DNA of 64,000 nucleotides from Microbacterium sp. 67-17 (GTDB taxonomy: Bacteria > Actinomycetota > Actinomycetes > Actinomycetales > Microbacteriaceae). Below the pieces are notes generated by a model that made no database searches, had not been told where the DNA came from, and saw only the letters and a list, made by a program, of their open reading frames with translations. The translations under genes and the position numbers were made by a program. How positions within the stretch are numbered: the stretch's first letter is position 1; each line of letters starts with the position of its first letter. The DNA lies in assembly GCF_001898325.1 (NCBI RefSeq), contig NZ_MKTR01000021.1:24868-88867 (forward strand). The letters run 5' to 3'. Shown here in pieces: positions 39,417-48,142 of the stretch.

Positions 39417-39491
39417 GCGCGATTGGCGCAGCGGTAGCGCGCTTCCCTGACACGGAAGAGGTCACTGGTTCGATCCCAGTATCGCGCACCA
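39417..39491 (+). tRNA. tRNA-Val (GAC)
   Basis: Acceptor GCGCGAT/ATCGCGC, anticodon loop CTGACAC giving GAC, T-arm GTTCGATCC, and an encoded CCA. It is closely similar to the tRNA-Val (CAC) on the opposite strand. Confidence 0.93.
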
Positions 39492-39500
39492 CCAACAACG

Positions 39501-39526
39501 AAAACCCCCGGAGTCCCGGGGGTTTT
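39501..39526. terminator. tRNA operon terminator
   Basis: An 11-bp stem (AAAACCCCCGG / CCGGGGGTTTT) with a 4-base loop and a T-run follows the tRNA genes; the A-run on the other side lets it also stop transcription of the VOC gene. Confidence 0.9.
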
Positions 39527-39567
39527 CCTGTGTGCCGAGCTGGATGGGTCCGCTCAGCGTGGTGGCG

Positions 39568-40428
39568 CTAGACGACCGGTGCCACCCGGATCGAATTAGC
39601 CCAAGGATCCTCGAAGGCAAGAGTCGCGCCGTCATCGGCCACGTCGACACCGTGGTGGCGCATCCGTTCATCGAGAGCGCCGAGATCGTCACGAGAAGGG
39701 ACGAGGATGTTGACTTCACCGAGGCCCAGCGCGGGGTTACGCCGGCCGGCTCCTCGGCTGTTCCACACGTTCATCGCCATGTGGTGGTGGTAGCCACCGG
39801 CGGAGACGAACAGCGCCGAGCCGTGGAAGTCCAGCGTGGCATCGAACCCCAGCCGGTCGACATAGAAATCACGCGCTGTTCGTACGTCTCCGACGCTGAG
39901 ATGGACGTGCCCGACTCGAGCCGAACGGATGTTGTCAGGCTCGACGACCGGGCCACTGAGGTGCTCGCGTAGGAACTGATGTGGGTCGAGCAAGAGCGTG
40001 TCCATCTCGACCTGTCCGTGCCTCCAGGACCACTGCGTTCGGGCGCGGTCCCAATACAACTCGACACCATTGCCCTCAGGATCCGTGAAGTAGAAGGCCT
40101 TGCTGACGAGGTGATCAGCACTGCCGGTGAACGTTCCGGGTGCCCGACGTGCGACCGATGCCACTGCCGAAGCGAGTGCAGCTTCGGTCTCGAACAATAT
40201 CGCCGTGTGATACAAGCCCGCCTGCCCGGAAGCGGCGTGGCGCAGCTCGGGCGTGTGAACAAGGACCAGCACGGGGACGCCGCCGCGCCCCAGCATGGCG
40301 GTTGGCCCGGCGTGGCTGAGAAGCTGGAGCGGCACCGCCTCGGTGTAGTAACGGATCATCGCATCCAGGTCCCCGACCCTCAGAGTGACCGCTCCCATGT
40401 GGGTTGCTGCCGCGAGCTTGTCAGACAT
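39568..40428 (-). CDS. VOC family (glyoxalase/ring-cleavage-like) protein
   Basis: A 286-residue protein with two vicinal-oxygen-chelate domains, about 8-135 and 165-286, as in CatE-type catechol 2,3-dioxygenase-like proteins. Probable metal ligands are His 11 (ATHMGAVTL), the Glu in GNGVELYWDR near 125 and the His of GHVHLSVGD near 175. The substrate is unknown. It lies 32 bases downstream of the NADPH/F420-reductase-like gene and is probably in the same transcript under the MarR regulator. Confidence 0.85.
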   Translation of the reverse strand: MSDKLAAATHMGAVTLRVGDLDAMIRYYTEAVPLQLLSHAGPTAMLGRGGVPVLVLVHTPELRHAASGQAGLYHTAILFETEAALASAVASVARRAPGTFTGSADHLVSKAFYFTDPEGNGVELYWDRARTQWSWRHGQVEMDTLLLDPHQFLREHLSGPVVEPDNIRSARVGHVHLSVGDVRTARDFYVDRLGFDATLDFHGSALFVSAGGYHHHMAMNVWNSRGAGRRNPALGLGEVNILVPSRDDLGALDERMRHHGVDVADDGATLAFEDPWANSIRVAPVV

Positions 40429-40460
40429 ACCGAACCTTTCGTTCCTGTTGCCCGGAGCCG

Positions 40461-41036
40461 TTACTGGACGACCGCGAAGCCCGCGGTCCAGCTGATCTTC
40501 TCGGAGGCCGCCAGTGTCAGCTGGAGGAAGCCGATCGCCTCGAGCTCGTGCGCACGCGCCAGAGCTCCGGCGTCAAGCGCTGCAAGCCCACCGGCGGTGA
40601 CAGCGTTGATCAAGGCAGCTTTCGCGTCGGCGTCGTCTCCGGCAACCAGCACGGTTGTCGGCTCGGTTCCGACCTTTCCAGCCGCCAGGGTTGCTGCGAA
40701 GTTGGTGTTGAAGGCCTTGAGGACATGTGCGCCAGGCAGGGCCTTCTGGAGCTCAGCTGCAGCAGACGAGCCGACCGGCACCACGAGCGAGTCGAAGGTC
40801 TCGAAGTTGAGCGGGTTCGAGATGTCGACGACGGTCTTTCCCGTCAGCTGCTCGCCGTAGGTTGCGGCGATCGTCTCGAGCGCGCCAAAGGGAACGGCGA
40901 GGATGACGAGGTCGCCCTCGATCGTTGCGTCCGTGTCACCGCTGACGATGTGTTGGATCGACGCGCCGCCGCGCGCGAGGACGCCGGCGATGGCCCCGCC
41001 CATGTTTCCACTGCCGAAGATGGTGATCGTGCTCAT
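40461..41036 (-). CDS. NADPH-dependent F420 reductase-like oxidoreductase
   Basis: A 191-residue Rossmann protein of the NADP/F420 oxidoreductase-like family. The dinucleotide loop is ITIFGSGNMGGAIAGVL at residues 4-20, then VILAVPFGALETI near 45, VVDISNPLNFE near 70 and LKAFNTNFAATL near 105. Many family members act without F420, so the cofactor is open. It is first in a two-gene unit with the VOC gene and is divergent from the MarR gene, with a palindromic operator between them. Confidence 0.83.
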   Translation of the reverse strand: MSTITIFGSGNMGGAIAGVLARGGASIQHIVSGDTDATIEGDLVILAVPFGALETIAATYGEQLTGKTVVDISNPLNFETFDSLVVPVGSSAAAELQKALPGAHVLKAFNTNFAATLAAGKVGTEPTTVLVAGDDADAKAALINAVTAGGLAALDAGALARAHELEAIGFLQLTLAASEKISWTAGFAVVQ

Positions 41037-41116
41037 GATGTTCCCTGACCTTTTCTGAGAGTCCCCGCGTTCCGGCGGGAGGTGGATAGCCCTCGCGAGC
41101 TACGTCACTGCTCAAC

Positions 41117-41136
41117 ATAGTTGTAGCAACAACTAT
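41117..41136. promoter_or_regulatory. MarR-type operator
   Basis: ATAGTTGT-AGCA-ACAACTAT has perfect 8-bp arms and lies between the divergent marR-like gene and the F420-reductase-like gene. It overlaps the -35 region of the marR-like promoter, which fits self-repression. Confidence 0.75.
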
Positions 41137-41141
41137 TCCCG

Positions 41142-41147
41142 TAGAAT
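41142..41147 (+). promoter_or_regulatory. -10 element for leaderless MarR gene
   Basis: TAGAAT ends six bases before the ATG at 41154, just downstream of the palindromic operator. Confidence 0.5.
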
Positions 41148-41153
41148 CGCGGA

Positions 41154-41660
41154 ATGCACAGAACCCGATCTTTCACGGCCGAGGAGCGGGCCACCTGGGT
41201 TCCGCTCGTTGCCGTGCTCGAGCTGCTCCCCAAACAGCTGGACACGCAACTGAAGCGAGACGAGCAGCTCAGTCACTTCGACTACTTCGTCCTCTCGCTG
41301 CTGGCACTCAGCGATGGGCGCACACTGCGGATGAGTACCTTGGCGATCGAGTCGAACGCCACGCTTCCTCGTCTGTCGCATGTCATCTCGCGGCTGGAAG
41401 AGCGAGGATTCGTTCGGCGCCTCCCGGCGCGCGATGACGCGCGTGCGACGGATGTCGAACTCACCAGCGCCGGTCGCCGCAAGGTCATCGCGGCGACACC
41501 AGGGCACGTGGCCAACGTGCGCTCTTTCGTGCTCGACGCGCTCTCCCCAACCCAGCAGGCGCAGCTGCGCGAGATCGCGGGAATCATTCTTGATCGCCTT
41601 GACCCCACGCAGAGCCTCGCTGCGCACGCGCGAGCCGTCCCGATCGATCCCAGCGTGTAA
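41154..41660 (+). CDS. MarR family transcriptional regulator
   Basis: A 168-residue winged helix-turn-helix regulator. DNA-binding residues lie in LSLLALSDGRTLRMSTLAIESNATLPRLSHVISRLEERGFVRRLPARDDARATDVELT (about 45-105; recognition helix ATLPRLSHVISRLEE), with dimerising helices at both ends. MarR proteins are usually repressors released by small molecules or oxidants. It is divergent from the F420-reductase-like and VOC genes and a palindrome between them is its probable target, so it likely represses both itself and that pair. Confidence 0.92.
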   Translation: MHRTRSFTAEERATWVPLVAVLELLPKQLDTQLKRDEQLSHFDYFVLSLLALSDGRTLRMSTLAIESNATLPRLSHVISRLEERGFVRRLPARDDARATDVELTSAGRRKVIAATPGHVANVRSFVLDALSPTQQAQLREIAGIILDRLDPTQSLAAHARAVPIDPSV

Positions 41661-41662
41661 CG

Positions 41663-41700
41663 ACGAAGACCCCTGTCCATCGGCGGACGGGGGTCTTCGT
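41663..41700. terminator. Bidirectional terminator between MarR and oxygenase-like genes
   Basis: A 16-bp stem with one G-T pair and a 6-base loop sits two bases after the marR-like stop and 9 bases before the convergent gene end. The outer arm ends in TCTTCGT. Confidence 0.8.
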
Positions 41701-41709
41701 CGGCGTCGG

Positions 41710-42483
41710 TCAGGCCTCGCTCATGGCGAGCTTCTCCTTCTGGCCCTTTGCTGCGTAGTAGGCGGCACGGGCTGCATCCCGGCGCGCCTGCTCGGCCTGG
41801 CCGGCTTCGCGAATCTCCTCCGAGACCGGGTAGTAGTCGGTGGTGGGCTTGCCGTGGTACTTCTCGATATAGGCGTCGAGCTCGGGGCCCGATGTCCACG
41901 AGGTAATGAGGCAGTAGCGCGGCTTATCTCCCTGATGGTGGACAGCGTGCCAGAGGCGCTGCGTGTCGACGATCAGCTGGGCGCCGGCGGGAAGCGCTAT
42001 GCGGTACTCGATGCTCGGGTCGGTGCGGTTCTCACGAAGGACGAAGTAGCTGTCCTTGTCGTCGGTCAGATTGAAGAAACCACGAACCACCCAGCCGGTG
42101 CCGTCGGGGTTCAGGCGGTTATTGTCGTCCTGGTGCAGGTTGTACAGGCAGTCGGCGTACGAGTTCGGCTGCAGCTCGATGATGCGGCACCGGCCCACGT
42201 TCGCACCCGGCTCCTTCGCCCGTGCAGTGAGAGTGGGAGCAAGTTCGGTCTGGGAATCGATCCAGACGCCGTCCTTGTCGGTGCGGGGCGGCTGGTGATT
42301 CCAGAAGCCGTTGCACTCGATCTCGCCCTTGGCCGAGGCGAGGGGAGCGAATCGGGTGTCACCCGAGGACTTCCAGTCCACGTATTCGATGTCGAGCCAT
42401 TCCTTCGGATCGACGGGCTCGTTGTAACTGTCGAGGACGACGAAGCCGGTCTCGTCGAGAGCGGCGCTCTTGATGTAACCCAT
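41710..42483 (-). CDS. Putative Fe(II)/2-oxoglutarate-type oxygenase
   Basis: Not assigned with certainty. The 257-residue protein has a spacing typical of Fe(II)/2-oxoglutarate oxygenases: His117-x-Asp119 (NLHQDDNN), a third His at 179 (RLWHAVHH) and an Arg at 189 (KPRYCLITSW) that would bind the 2-oxoglutarate carboxylate. Strands in between (GWVVRGFFNLTD, SYFVLRENR, AGAQLIVDT) fit a double-stranded beta-helix. The last 45 residues are an Ala/Arg-rich helix. A DtxR-like iron box lies about 50 bases upstream. Other cupin-fold families remain possible. Confidence 0.55.
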   Translation of the reverse strand: MGYIKSAALDETGFVVLDSYNEPVDPKEWLDIEYVDWKSSGDTRFAPLASAKGEIECNGFWNHQPPRTDKDGVWIDSQTELAPTLTARAKEPGANVGRCRIIELQPNSYADCLYNLHQDDNNRLNPDGTGWVVRGFFNLTDDKDSYFVLRENRTDPSIEYRIALPAGAQLIVDTQRLWHAVHHQGDKPRYCLITSWTSGPELDAYIEKYHGKPTTDYYPVSEEIREAGQAEQARRDAARAAYYAAKGQKEKLAMSEA

Positions 42484-42533
42484 AGGGTCTGTGCCTTTCG
42501 GTCGGTGAGCCAGCGCGTTTTTACAGGCCCAAC

Positions 42534-42549
42534 TTAGGTAACCCTACCT
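42534..42549. promoter_or_regulatory. DtxR/IdeR-like iron box
   Basis: TTAGGTAACCCTACCT resembles the 19-base iron box TTAGGTWAGSCTAACCTAA but is one base short in the centre and lacks the final AA. It includes AGGTA-ACCC-TACCT. It lies between the oxygenase-like gene and the DUF262 gene and could serve either. Confidence 0.4.
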
Positions 42550-42590
42550 CCGGCTCTGCGCGGGAACCTGGGCATCCGCGCCGTGATTAT

Positions 42591-42596
42591 TAGACT
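42591..42596 (+). promoter_or_regulatory. Candidate -10 of the DUF262 gene
   Basis: TAGACT within ATTATTAGACT gives a leader of about 30 bases containing GGAGGAG before the ATG at 42633. No clear -35 is seen. Confidence 0.35.
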
Positions 42597-42632
42597 CGTC
42601 GAGGTCGTCCATACAGCCGGAGGAGACACTCG

Positions 42633-44651
42633 ATGATCACCGCGACGAACATCCGCGCTCACGCCGTGAACACGGTCGCGTGGTTGGCGTCGGCGCAGGC
42701 GACGATCGTCGTTCCGGTGTATCAGCGGCAGTACCGGTGGGACATCGGCGGATGCGAACAGCTGCTGAGCGACATCCGTGCGGTAGCCGATCGGGATGAC
42801 GACCAGATGCACTTCATCGGGTCGATTCTCAGCGCTGCCGATTCGTCCAGTACACCGTCGGGTGAGAGCGCGGACGAATGGGTGCTCATCGACGGGCAGC
42901 AACGCATCACGACGTTGATGCTCCTGGTTGCTGCCCTGTTCCACACGATCCGCGGTGAAGACGCCGTCCTTGCTGACGAGCTCGAGTGCGTGCTCCTTCA
43001 TCGCGCAACCGGTGAGACGAAGCTTCGGCCTCACCGTGAGTGGGCAGGGCCCTTCCGGGAGGTGGTGGTCGGTGCCGCCGACGGTGTCACCGCGCCCTCC
43101 CGTTTCGCCGACAACTACGCGTTCTTTCGCAGTCAGATTGCCGCGGATGATGTCGCGCGGGTCTGGCGCGGACTCCAGCGGCTGGAACACGTCGCCATTT
43201 CGCTGGGCACCGGCGCCAATGCGCAGCAGATTTTCGAGAGCCTGAACTCCACGGGCGAGCCTCTGCGTGACCACGAGCTCATTCACAACTACGTGCTCAT
43301 GGGACTCTCGCATGCCGAGCAACTGGTCATCGAAGACGAGTACTGGGCTGCGATTGAGCGCAGCACCGGCGAGCACATCGCCTCGTTTTGGGCCCACTAC
43401 CTCGTCATGGTCGGCGGACGAGAGGTCATAGCGACCGCATCGGGTCGCGGCGTCTACGACGTCTTCCGGGCTCACTTCCCTCGACTCGACCCCGCGGCGC
43501 TTCGAACCCAGGCGGAGCAGTGGCGCTCGTTCGCGCAGCTCTATGCGACGCTGCTTGATCCCGAGGGTGAACCGGATGCCGAGATCCGGACGCGTCTGCA
43601 CCACCTCAATACGTTCGGGCGCGGGACATATCCGCTGGTCATGTCTCTGTGCCAGCGATACCGGGTAGGCGAGGTCCGACGTGACGATCTCCTCGGTGTG
43701 CTCGACGACCTGCAGTCACTTCTCTTGCGCCGCGACGTCGTCGGCGTGAGCTCGGAGCGCCTTGTCGCCCGCCTCGTGCGCGCGTCCGGAGACGGCATCG
43801 ACTCGCTCGTCGCGGCAATCTCGCGCCTGAGTCCGTCGGATGATCGCGTGCGTGTTGCGCTGAAGCACAGCCCGCTGCCGCATCCGGAGTATGTTCTGTC
43901 CCGACTGGCCGACGCTGACCCGGTGCAGGATGACCTCGTCGTCGACCGCGTCTTCCCCCCAGCGCCATCGGACGACTGGACGGGTGGTGATGGGAGGCGG
44001 TGGAAGGACTACAGCGAGGACGAACAGAACAGCCATCGTGCCCTGGCCGCGACCCTGGGCAACCTCACGCTGCTGGAGGAGGCACTCGCAGCTCAGGTCT
44101 TCGACGCCGACTTCCCCGTCAAGCGCAGTGTCTATGGGAAGAGCTTCATCACCCTGACACGGCAGCTGGAGTCCATCGAGACGTGGGGGACCGGTGCGAT
44201 CAGCGCGCGGTCTGCAGAACTCGCTCAGCAGGTGATGACCCTCTGGCGACGCCGAGGACCCCTCGTGATCGACGATGACGGTTTGACGCCCATCCTGGAT
44301 GCGACCCCGCGACGTGGCTGGCCACGAGGCTGGGAGCGCGAGTTCTCGTACGTGGAATACGTCGGCGAGCACTGGGAAGTCCCCGATATCAAGTACCTCT
44401 TCAATCGCATCTTCAAGCGGCTCTGGGCAGATCGACGCGATGCCGTCATCGCGTACTGCTCACGGCGAGGTGGGCCCGTCTACAACGATCGCGCGTGGAA
44501 CGGCGACTGGGACAGCCTGGATGCCGACCACCACCTGTACATGGGATGGGACTCGCGCTACATGATGGCTGCCGTCCAGGGAGTGCTCGAGGAGGCGGGG
44601 CTCGCGCCCGAGGTCTTTGTCAAGTACTCGTACATCGGGCAGATCATGTGA
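42633..44651 (+). CDS. DUF262/GmrSD-like protein with degenerate HNH region
   Basis: A 672-residue protein of the DUF262 (GmrS/ParB-like NTPase) group, to which type IV modification-dependent restriction enzymes belong. Domain 1 shows VPVYQRQYRW (28-36), HFIGSIL (60-66) and LIDGQQRITTLM (85-96), then FESLNSTGEPL (201-211). The DUF1524-like region has the conserved LGNLTLLEE (475-483), but the upstream HNH motif reads VDRVFPP (437-443) where family members usually have EHI(L)P, so the catalytic His is missing. A C-terminal 130-residue domain follows (SYVEYVGEHWEVPDIKYLF). It stands alone; GGAGGAG precedes the ATG. Antiphage function is an inference. Confidence 0.8.
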   Translation: MITATNIRAHAVNTVAWLASAQATIVVPVYQRQYRWDIGGCEQLLSDIRAVADRDDDQMHFIGSILSAADSSSTPSGESADEWVLIDGQQRITTLMLLVAALFHTIRGEDAVLADELECVLLHRATGETKLRPHREWAGPFREVVVGAADGVTAPSRFADNYAFFRSQIAADDVARVWRGLQRLEHVAISLGTGANAQQIFESLNSTGEPLRDHELIHNYVLMGLSHAEQLVIEDEYWAAIERSTGEHIASFWAHYLVMVGGREVIATASGRGVYDVFRAHFPRLDPAALRTQAEQWRSFAQLYATLLDPEGEPDAEIRTRLHHLNTFGRGTYPLVMSLCQRYRVGEVRRDDLLGVLDDLQSLLLRRDVVGVSSERLVARLVRASGDGIDSLVAAISRLSPSDDRVRVALKHSPLPHPEYVLSRLADADPVQDDLVVDRVFPPAPSDDWTGGDGRRWKDYSEDEQNSHRALAATLGNLTLLEEALAAQVFDADFPVKRSVYGKSFITLTRQLESIETWGTGAISARSAELAQQVMTLWRRRGPLVIDDDGLTPILDATPRRGWPRGWEREFSYVEYVGEHWEVPDIKYLFNRIFKRLWADRRDAVIAYCSRRGGPVYNDRAWNGDWDSLDADHHLYMGWDSRYMMAAVQGVLEEAGLAPEVFVKYSYIGQIM

Positions 44652-44717
44652 TCGCTCTGGTCCGACGCCCCCGCTCGGCTCGGTAGCCTTGAGACTGACA
44701 TCGCCCAGGAGTTCGCT

Positions 44718-46727
44718 GTGACACAACCGCTCGTCCCGTCCGACGTGGCCTATCCCGCCGACGGCTTCGCTCTCTTCCCCGACCGCTCCGTCGTCGCCCT
44801 GCGGGTCAACGGCACGTTGCGGGATCTCGCGACGGTTGTGACCGCTGAGGACACCGTGGAGCCGGTGACGATCGACAGCCCTGACGGGCTCGACATCCTT
44901 CGCCACTCCACCGCGCACGTGCTGGCACAGGCCGTTCAGCGGATCCGTCCGCAGGCGAACCTCGGCATCGGCCCGCCGATCACCGACGGGTTCTACTACG
45001 ACTTCGGCGTCGATGAGCCGTTCACCCCCGAGGATCTCAAAGCCATCAAGAAAGAGATGGAGCGGATCGTCCGTGAGGGCCAGCGCTTCACACGCCGTGT
45101 CGTGACGGAGGGTGAAGCGCGCGTAGAGCTTGCCGACGAGCCGTTCAAACTCGAGCTCATCGGGCTGAAGGGCGGCGGTGCGGATGCCGCGGAAGGGGCA
45201 TCGGTCGAGGTTGGCGGTGCTGAACTGACGATCTACGACAACGTGACCCGCGATGGCGAGACGGTCTGGAAGGACCTCTGCCGCGGACCGCACGTTCCGG
45301 GCACGCGCATGATCGGCAACGGCTGGGATCTGACCCGGATTGCCGGCGCCTACTGGCGGGGCAGCGAGAAGAACCCGCAGTTGCAGCGTATCTACGGAAC
45401 GGCGTGGCCGACCAAAGACGAGCTTCGGGCCTACCAGCACCGCCTCGAAGAGGCAGCCCGGCGTGACCACCGCAAGCTTGGCGCGGAACTTGACCTCTTC
45501 TCGTTCCCCGACGAGATCGGGCCGGGCCTTGCGGTCTTCCACCCCAAGGGCGGCATCATCCGCTACGAGATCGAGCAGTACATGCGCCAGCGCCTGCTCG
45601 CCGCCGACTACGAAATGGTCAACTCGCCCCACATCACCAAGGGCGACCTCTTCATGACCAGCGGTCACCTGCAGTGGTACGCCGACGGGATGTACCCCCC
45701 GATGGAGCTCGACGAAGTCGTGGATGCCGAGGGCCACGTGACCCGGCAGGGGCAGGAGTACTATCTCAAGCCCATGAACTGCCCGTTCCACAACCTGATC
45801 TTCAGGTCGCGGGGCCGCAGCTACCGTGAGCTTCCGCTGCGTCTTGCGGAGTTCGGCACGGTCTACCGATACGAGAAGAGCGGAACCCTCGCGGGGCTCA
45901 CTCGCGTGCGGGGGATGACCCAGGATGACGCGCACATCTACGTCACAGCCGACCAGGTGCGAGACGAACTCACTCGCAACCTCGACTTCGTGCTGTCGGT
46001 GCTGCGCGACTACGGTCTGCAGGACTTCTACCTCGAGCTGTCGACGAAGGAGGAGGGCAACCCGAAGTTCATCGGTGACGACGCCCTGTGGGCAGAGGCC
46101 ACCGAAACGCTGCGCGAGGTGGCCGAAGCCTCGGGTCTGGAACTCGTGCCCGACCCGGGCGGCGCCGCGTTCTACGGACCGAAGATCTCCGTGCAGGCCC
46201 GCGATGCGATCGGCCGCACCTGGCAGATGTCGACCATTCAGCTCGACTTCAACCAGCCCGAGCGGTTCGAGCTCGAGTACACCGGCCCCGATGGGGCAAA
46301 GCACCGTCCCGTGATGATCCACCGTGCGCTGTTCGGCTCGATCGAGCGCTTCTTCGCGATCCTGCTCGAGCACTATGCGGGAGCCTTCCCGGTGTGGCTC
46401 TCGCCGACGCAGGTGGTCGCGATCCCCGTGGCTGAAGAATACGGCGAGTACCTCGATGAGATCGTGGCGCGCCTGCGCGCGCGCGGAGTGCGGGCCGAGG
46501 TCGATCACTCCGACGACCGGATGCAGAAGAAGATCCGCACGCACACGACACAGAAGGTGCCGATCCAGCTGATCGCGGGGGAGCAGGACCGCTCCGCAGG
46601 GACAGTCTCGTTCCGCTTCCGCGACGGGTCGCAGACCAACGGCATCCCGGTCGACGACGCGATCGAGCGCATCCTGACGGCGATCGCAGATCGCACTCTC
46701 GTGGACACCGCTGAGGACCTGGCATGA
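44718..46727 (+). CDS. thrS: Threonyl-tRNA synthetase
   Basis: Class II aminoacyl-tRNA synthetase, 669 residues. It has an N-terminal TGS domain (about 15-70), the editing/SAD domain with [11 protein letters not shown] near 65, and a catalytic core with motif 2 [13 protein letters not shown] near 400 and motif 3 region [19 protein letters not shown] near 535. The anticodon-binding domain begins near 570. The start is GTG at 44718 with CAGGAG six bases upstream. No T-box leader is present in the 66 bases before it. The HIT gene overlaps its stop. Confidence 0.97.
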   Translation: MTQPLVPSDVAYPADGFALFPDRSVVALRVNGTLRDLATVVTAEDTVEPVTIDSPDGLDILRHSTAHVLAQAVQRIRPQANLGIGPPITDGFYYDFGVDEPFTPEDLKAIKKEMERIVREGQRFTRRVVTEGEARVELADEPFKLELIGLKGGGADAAEGASVEVGGAELTIYDNVTRDGETVWKDLCRGPHVPGTRMIGNGWDLTRIAGAYWRGSEKNPQLQRIYGTAWPTKDELRAYQHRLEEAARRDHRKLGAELDLFSFPDEIGPGLAVFHPKGGIIRYEIEQYMRQRLLAADYEMVNSPHITKGDLFMTSGHLQWYADGMYPPMELDEVVDAEGHVTRQGQEYYLKPMNCPFHNLIFRSRGRSYRELPLRLAEFGTVYRYEKSGTLAGLTRVRGMTQDDAHIYVTADQVRDELTRNLDFVLSVLRDYGLQDFYLELSTKEEGNPKFIGDDALWAEATETLREVAEASGLELVPDPGGAAFYGPKISVQARDAIGRTWQMSTIQLDFNQPERFELEYTGPDGAKHRPVMIHRALFGSIERFFAILLEHYAGAFPVWLSPTQVVAIPVAEEYGEYLDEIVARLRARGVRAEVDHSDDRMQKKIRTHTTQKVPIQLIAGEQDRSAGTVSFRFRDGSQTNGIPVDDAIERILTAIADRTLVDTAEDLA

Positions 46728-47281
46728 CGGATGCCGGGACATCCGAGCCGGCATCCGTTCCCTCTTCCGAGTATGCCGGTGTACCCGACGGCTTTCAGCG
46801 ACTGTGGACTCCACACCGGATGGCGTACATCCAGGCCGGTGCCGACGCAATGCGCGCCGCGTGTCCGTTCTGCGCGGCGCCCGGCAAAACGGATGCCGAC
46901 GGCCTGATCGTCCACCGCGGCAAGAGCGCCTACGTCTTGCTGAATCTCTTTCCGTACAATTCCGGTCACCTCCTGGTGTGCCCCTACCGCCATGTCGCAA
47001 CCTACGACCTCGCGACGACGGAGGAGACTCAGGAGATCGCCGAGCTCACACAGACGGCGATGCGCGTGCTTCGCGCCGTTTCACGGTGCGACGGTTTCAA
47101 CATCGGCATGAATCAGGGGGCGGTAGCCGGCGCGGGTGTCGACGAGCACCTGCACCAGCACGTGGTGCCGCGGTGGGCCTCGGACGCGAACTTCTTCCCG
47201 ATCATCGCGCGCACCAAGGCACTCCCTCAGCTCCTGGGCGACGTGCGCGAGACTCTCGCGGCAGCCTGGCCCGCCTACTGA
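46724..47281 (+). CDS. HIT family nucleotide phosphorylase-like protein
   Basis: A 185-residue histidine-triad protein. The catalytic triad is [14 protein letters not shown] near residue 142. A CPFC motif at residues 46-49 and [19 protein letters not shown] match M. tuberculosis Rv2613c, which is a diadenosine tetraphosphate phosphorylase. A role in breaking down Ap4A, a by-product of aminoacyl-tRNA synthetases, fits its coupling to thrS by an ATGA overlap. Confidence 0.92.
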   Translation: MTDAGTSEPASVPSSEYAGVPDGFQRLWTPHRMAYIQAGADAMRAACPFCAAPGKTDADGLIVHRGKSAYVLLNLFPYNSGHLLVCPYRHVATYDLATTEETQEIAELTQTAMRVLRAVSRCDGFNIGMNQGAVAGAGVDEHLHQHVVPRWASDANFFPIIARTKALPQLLGDVRETLAAAWPAY

Positions 47282-47290
47282 GCGTCGGGG

Positions 47291-48142
47291 TCAGCGGACC
47301 CGCGTGACCTCGAACTGCATCCGCGGGTGGGCATAGGCCTCCTGCGACTCGACCAGCTGCAGCTCCCGCTCGCCCGAGTCATACGTGTTCTGCAGAAGGT
47401 CGAACACGCTCGACACGGTGCGTGCGAGAGCAAGCGCTGGGTCACCGGTGGCGCCGTAGTGGGCGGTGAACAACGCGGCAGTCACGTCGCCAGAGCCGTT
47501 CGCCTTCATCGGGATACGCGGCGTCTGCACGATCCACGCGCCATCGTCGGTGACGGCGAGCATCTCGATCGTTCCTTCGGGTGCGTCCGGACGTTCGACG
47601 CTGGTGACGAGGACCGTGCGCGGGCCCATGTCGCGGGCAAGGTCGGCCGAGACGAGCGTGGATTCGAGATCTGCCGGTTCGGTTCCGGTCAGAAACCCCA
47701 ACTCGAACTGGTTCGGGGTGATGATGTCGGCAGCTGGAACTACGCGCTCGCGCAGCAGCACCGGGATGGCGGGAGCGACGAAGCATCCGGACTTTGCGTT
47801 GCCCATCACCGGATCACAGGCGTAGACCGCAGCCGGGTTGGCCGCTTTGACCCGCGCGACGGCATCCAGGATGACATCGCCGATTCCCTCCGAGCCCTGG
47901 TAGCCCGACAGCACCGCGTCGATCTGCGGAAAGACCCCGCGTTCCTCGATGCCGGTGAGTACTTCGGCGACGTCGGCGGGGGAGATCAGCGGTCCGCGCC
48001 ACGCGCCGTACCCGGTGTGGTTTGAGAAGTTCACGGTGTACACCGGCAAGACCTCGACGCCGATGCGCTGCAGGGGGAACACCGCTGCAGAGTTGCCGAC
48101 GTGTCCGTAGGCGACGGCTGACTGGATCGAAAGGATCTTCAT
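47291..48142 (-). CDS. pdxY: Pyridoxal kinase
   Basis: Phosphorylates pyridoxal to PLP in the salvage pathway. The 283-residue ribokinase-fold enzyme starts [22 protein letters not shown] and has the substrate-binding NHTGYGAW near residue 40, YACDPVMGN near 115, the TPNQFELGFLTG segment and the C-terminal MKANGSGDVTAALF with the catalytic Asp near 225. Its ATG overlaps the regulator stop (ATGA), so it is translated with pdxR. The frame stays open upstream within that gene but has no kinase-like sequence. Confidence 0.95.
   Translation of the reverse strand: MKILSIQSAVAYGHVGNSAAVFPLQRIGVEVLPVYTVNFSNHTGYGAWRGPLISPADVAEVLTGIEERGVFPQIDAVLSGYQGSEGIGDVILDAVARVKAANPAAVYACDPVMGNAKSGCFVAPAIPVLLRERVVPAADIITPNQFELGFLTGTEPADLESTLVSADLARDMGPRTVLVTSVERPDAPEGTIEMLAVTDDGAWIVQTPRIPMKANGSGDVTAALFTAHYGATGDPALALARTVSSVFDLLQNTYDSGERELQLVESQEAYAHPRMQFEVTRVR

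Noticed and set aside
38977-39491. tRNA cluster as an integration site for a mobile element
   Set aside because: No integrase, no duplicated tRNA 3' end and no change in composition were found around it.
44652-44717. T-box or threonine-responsive leader before thrS
   Set aside because: Only 66 bases lie before the GTG, with no T-box motif or antiterminator structure.
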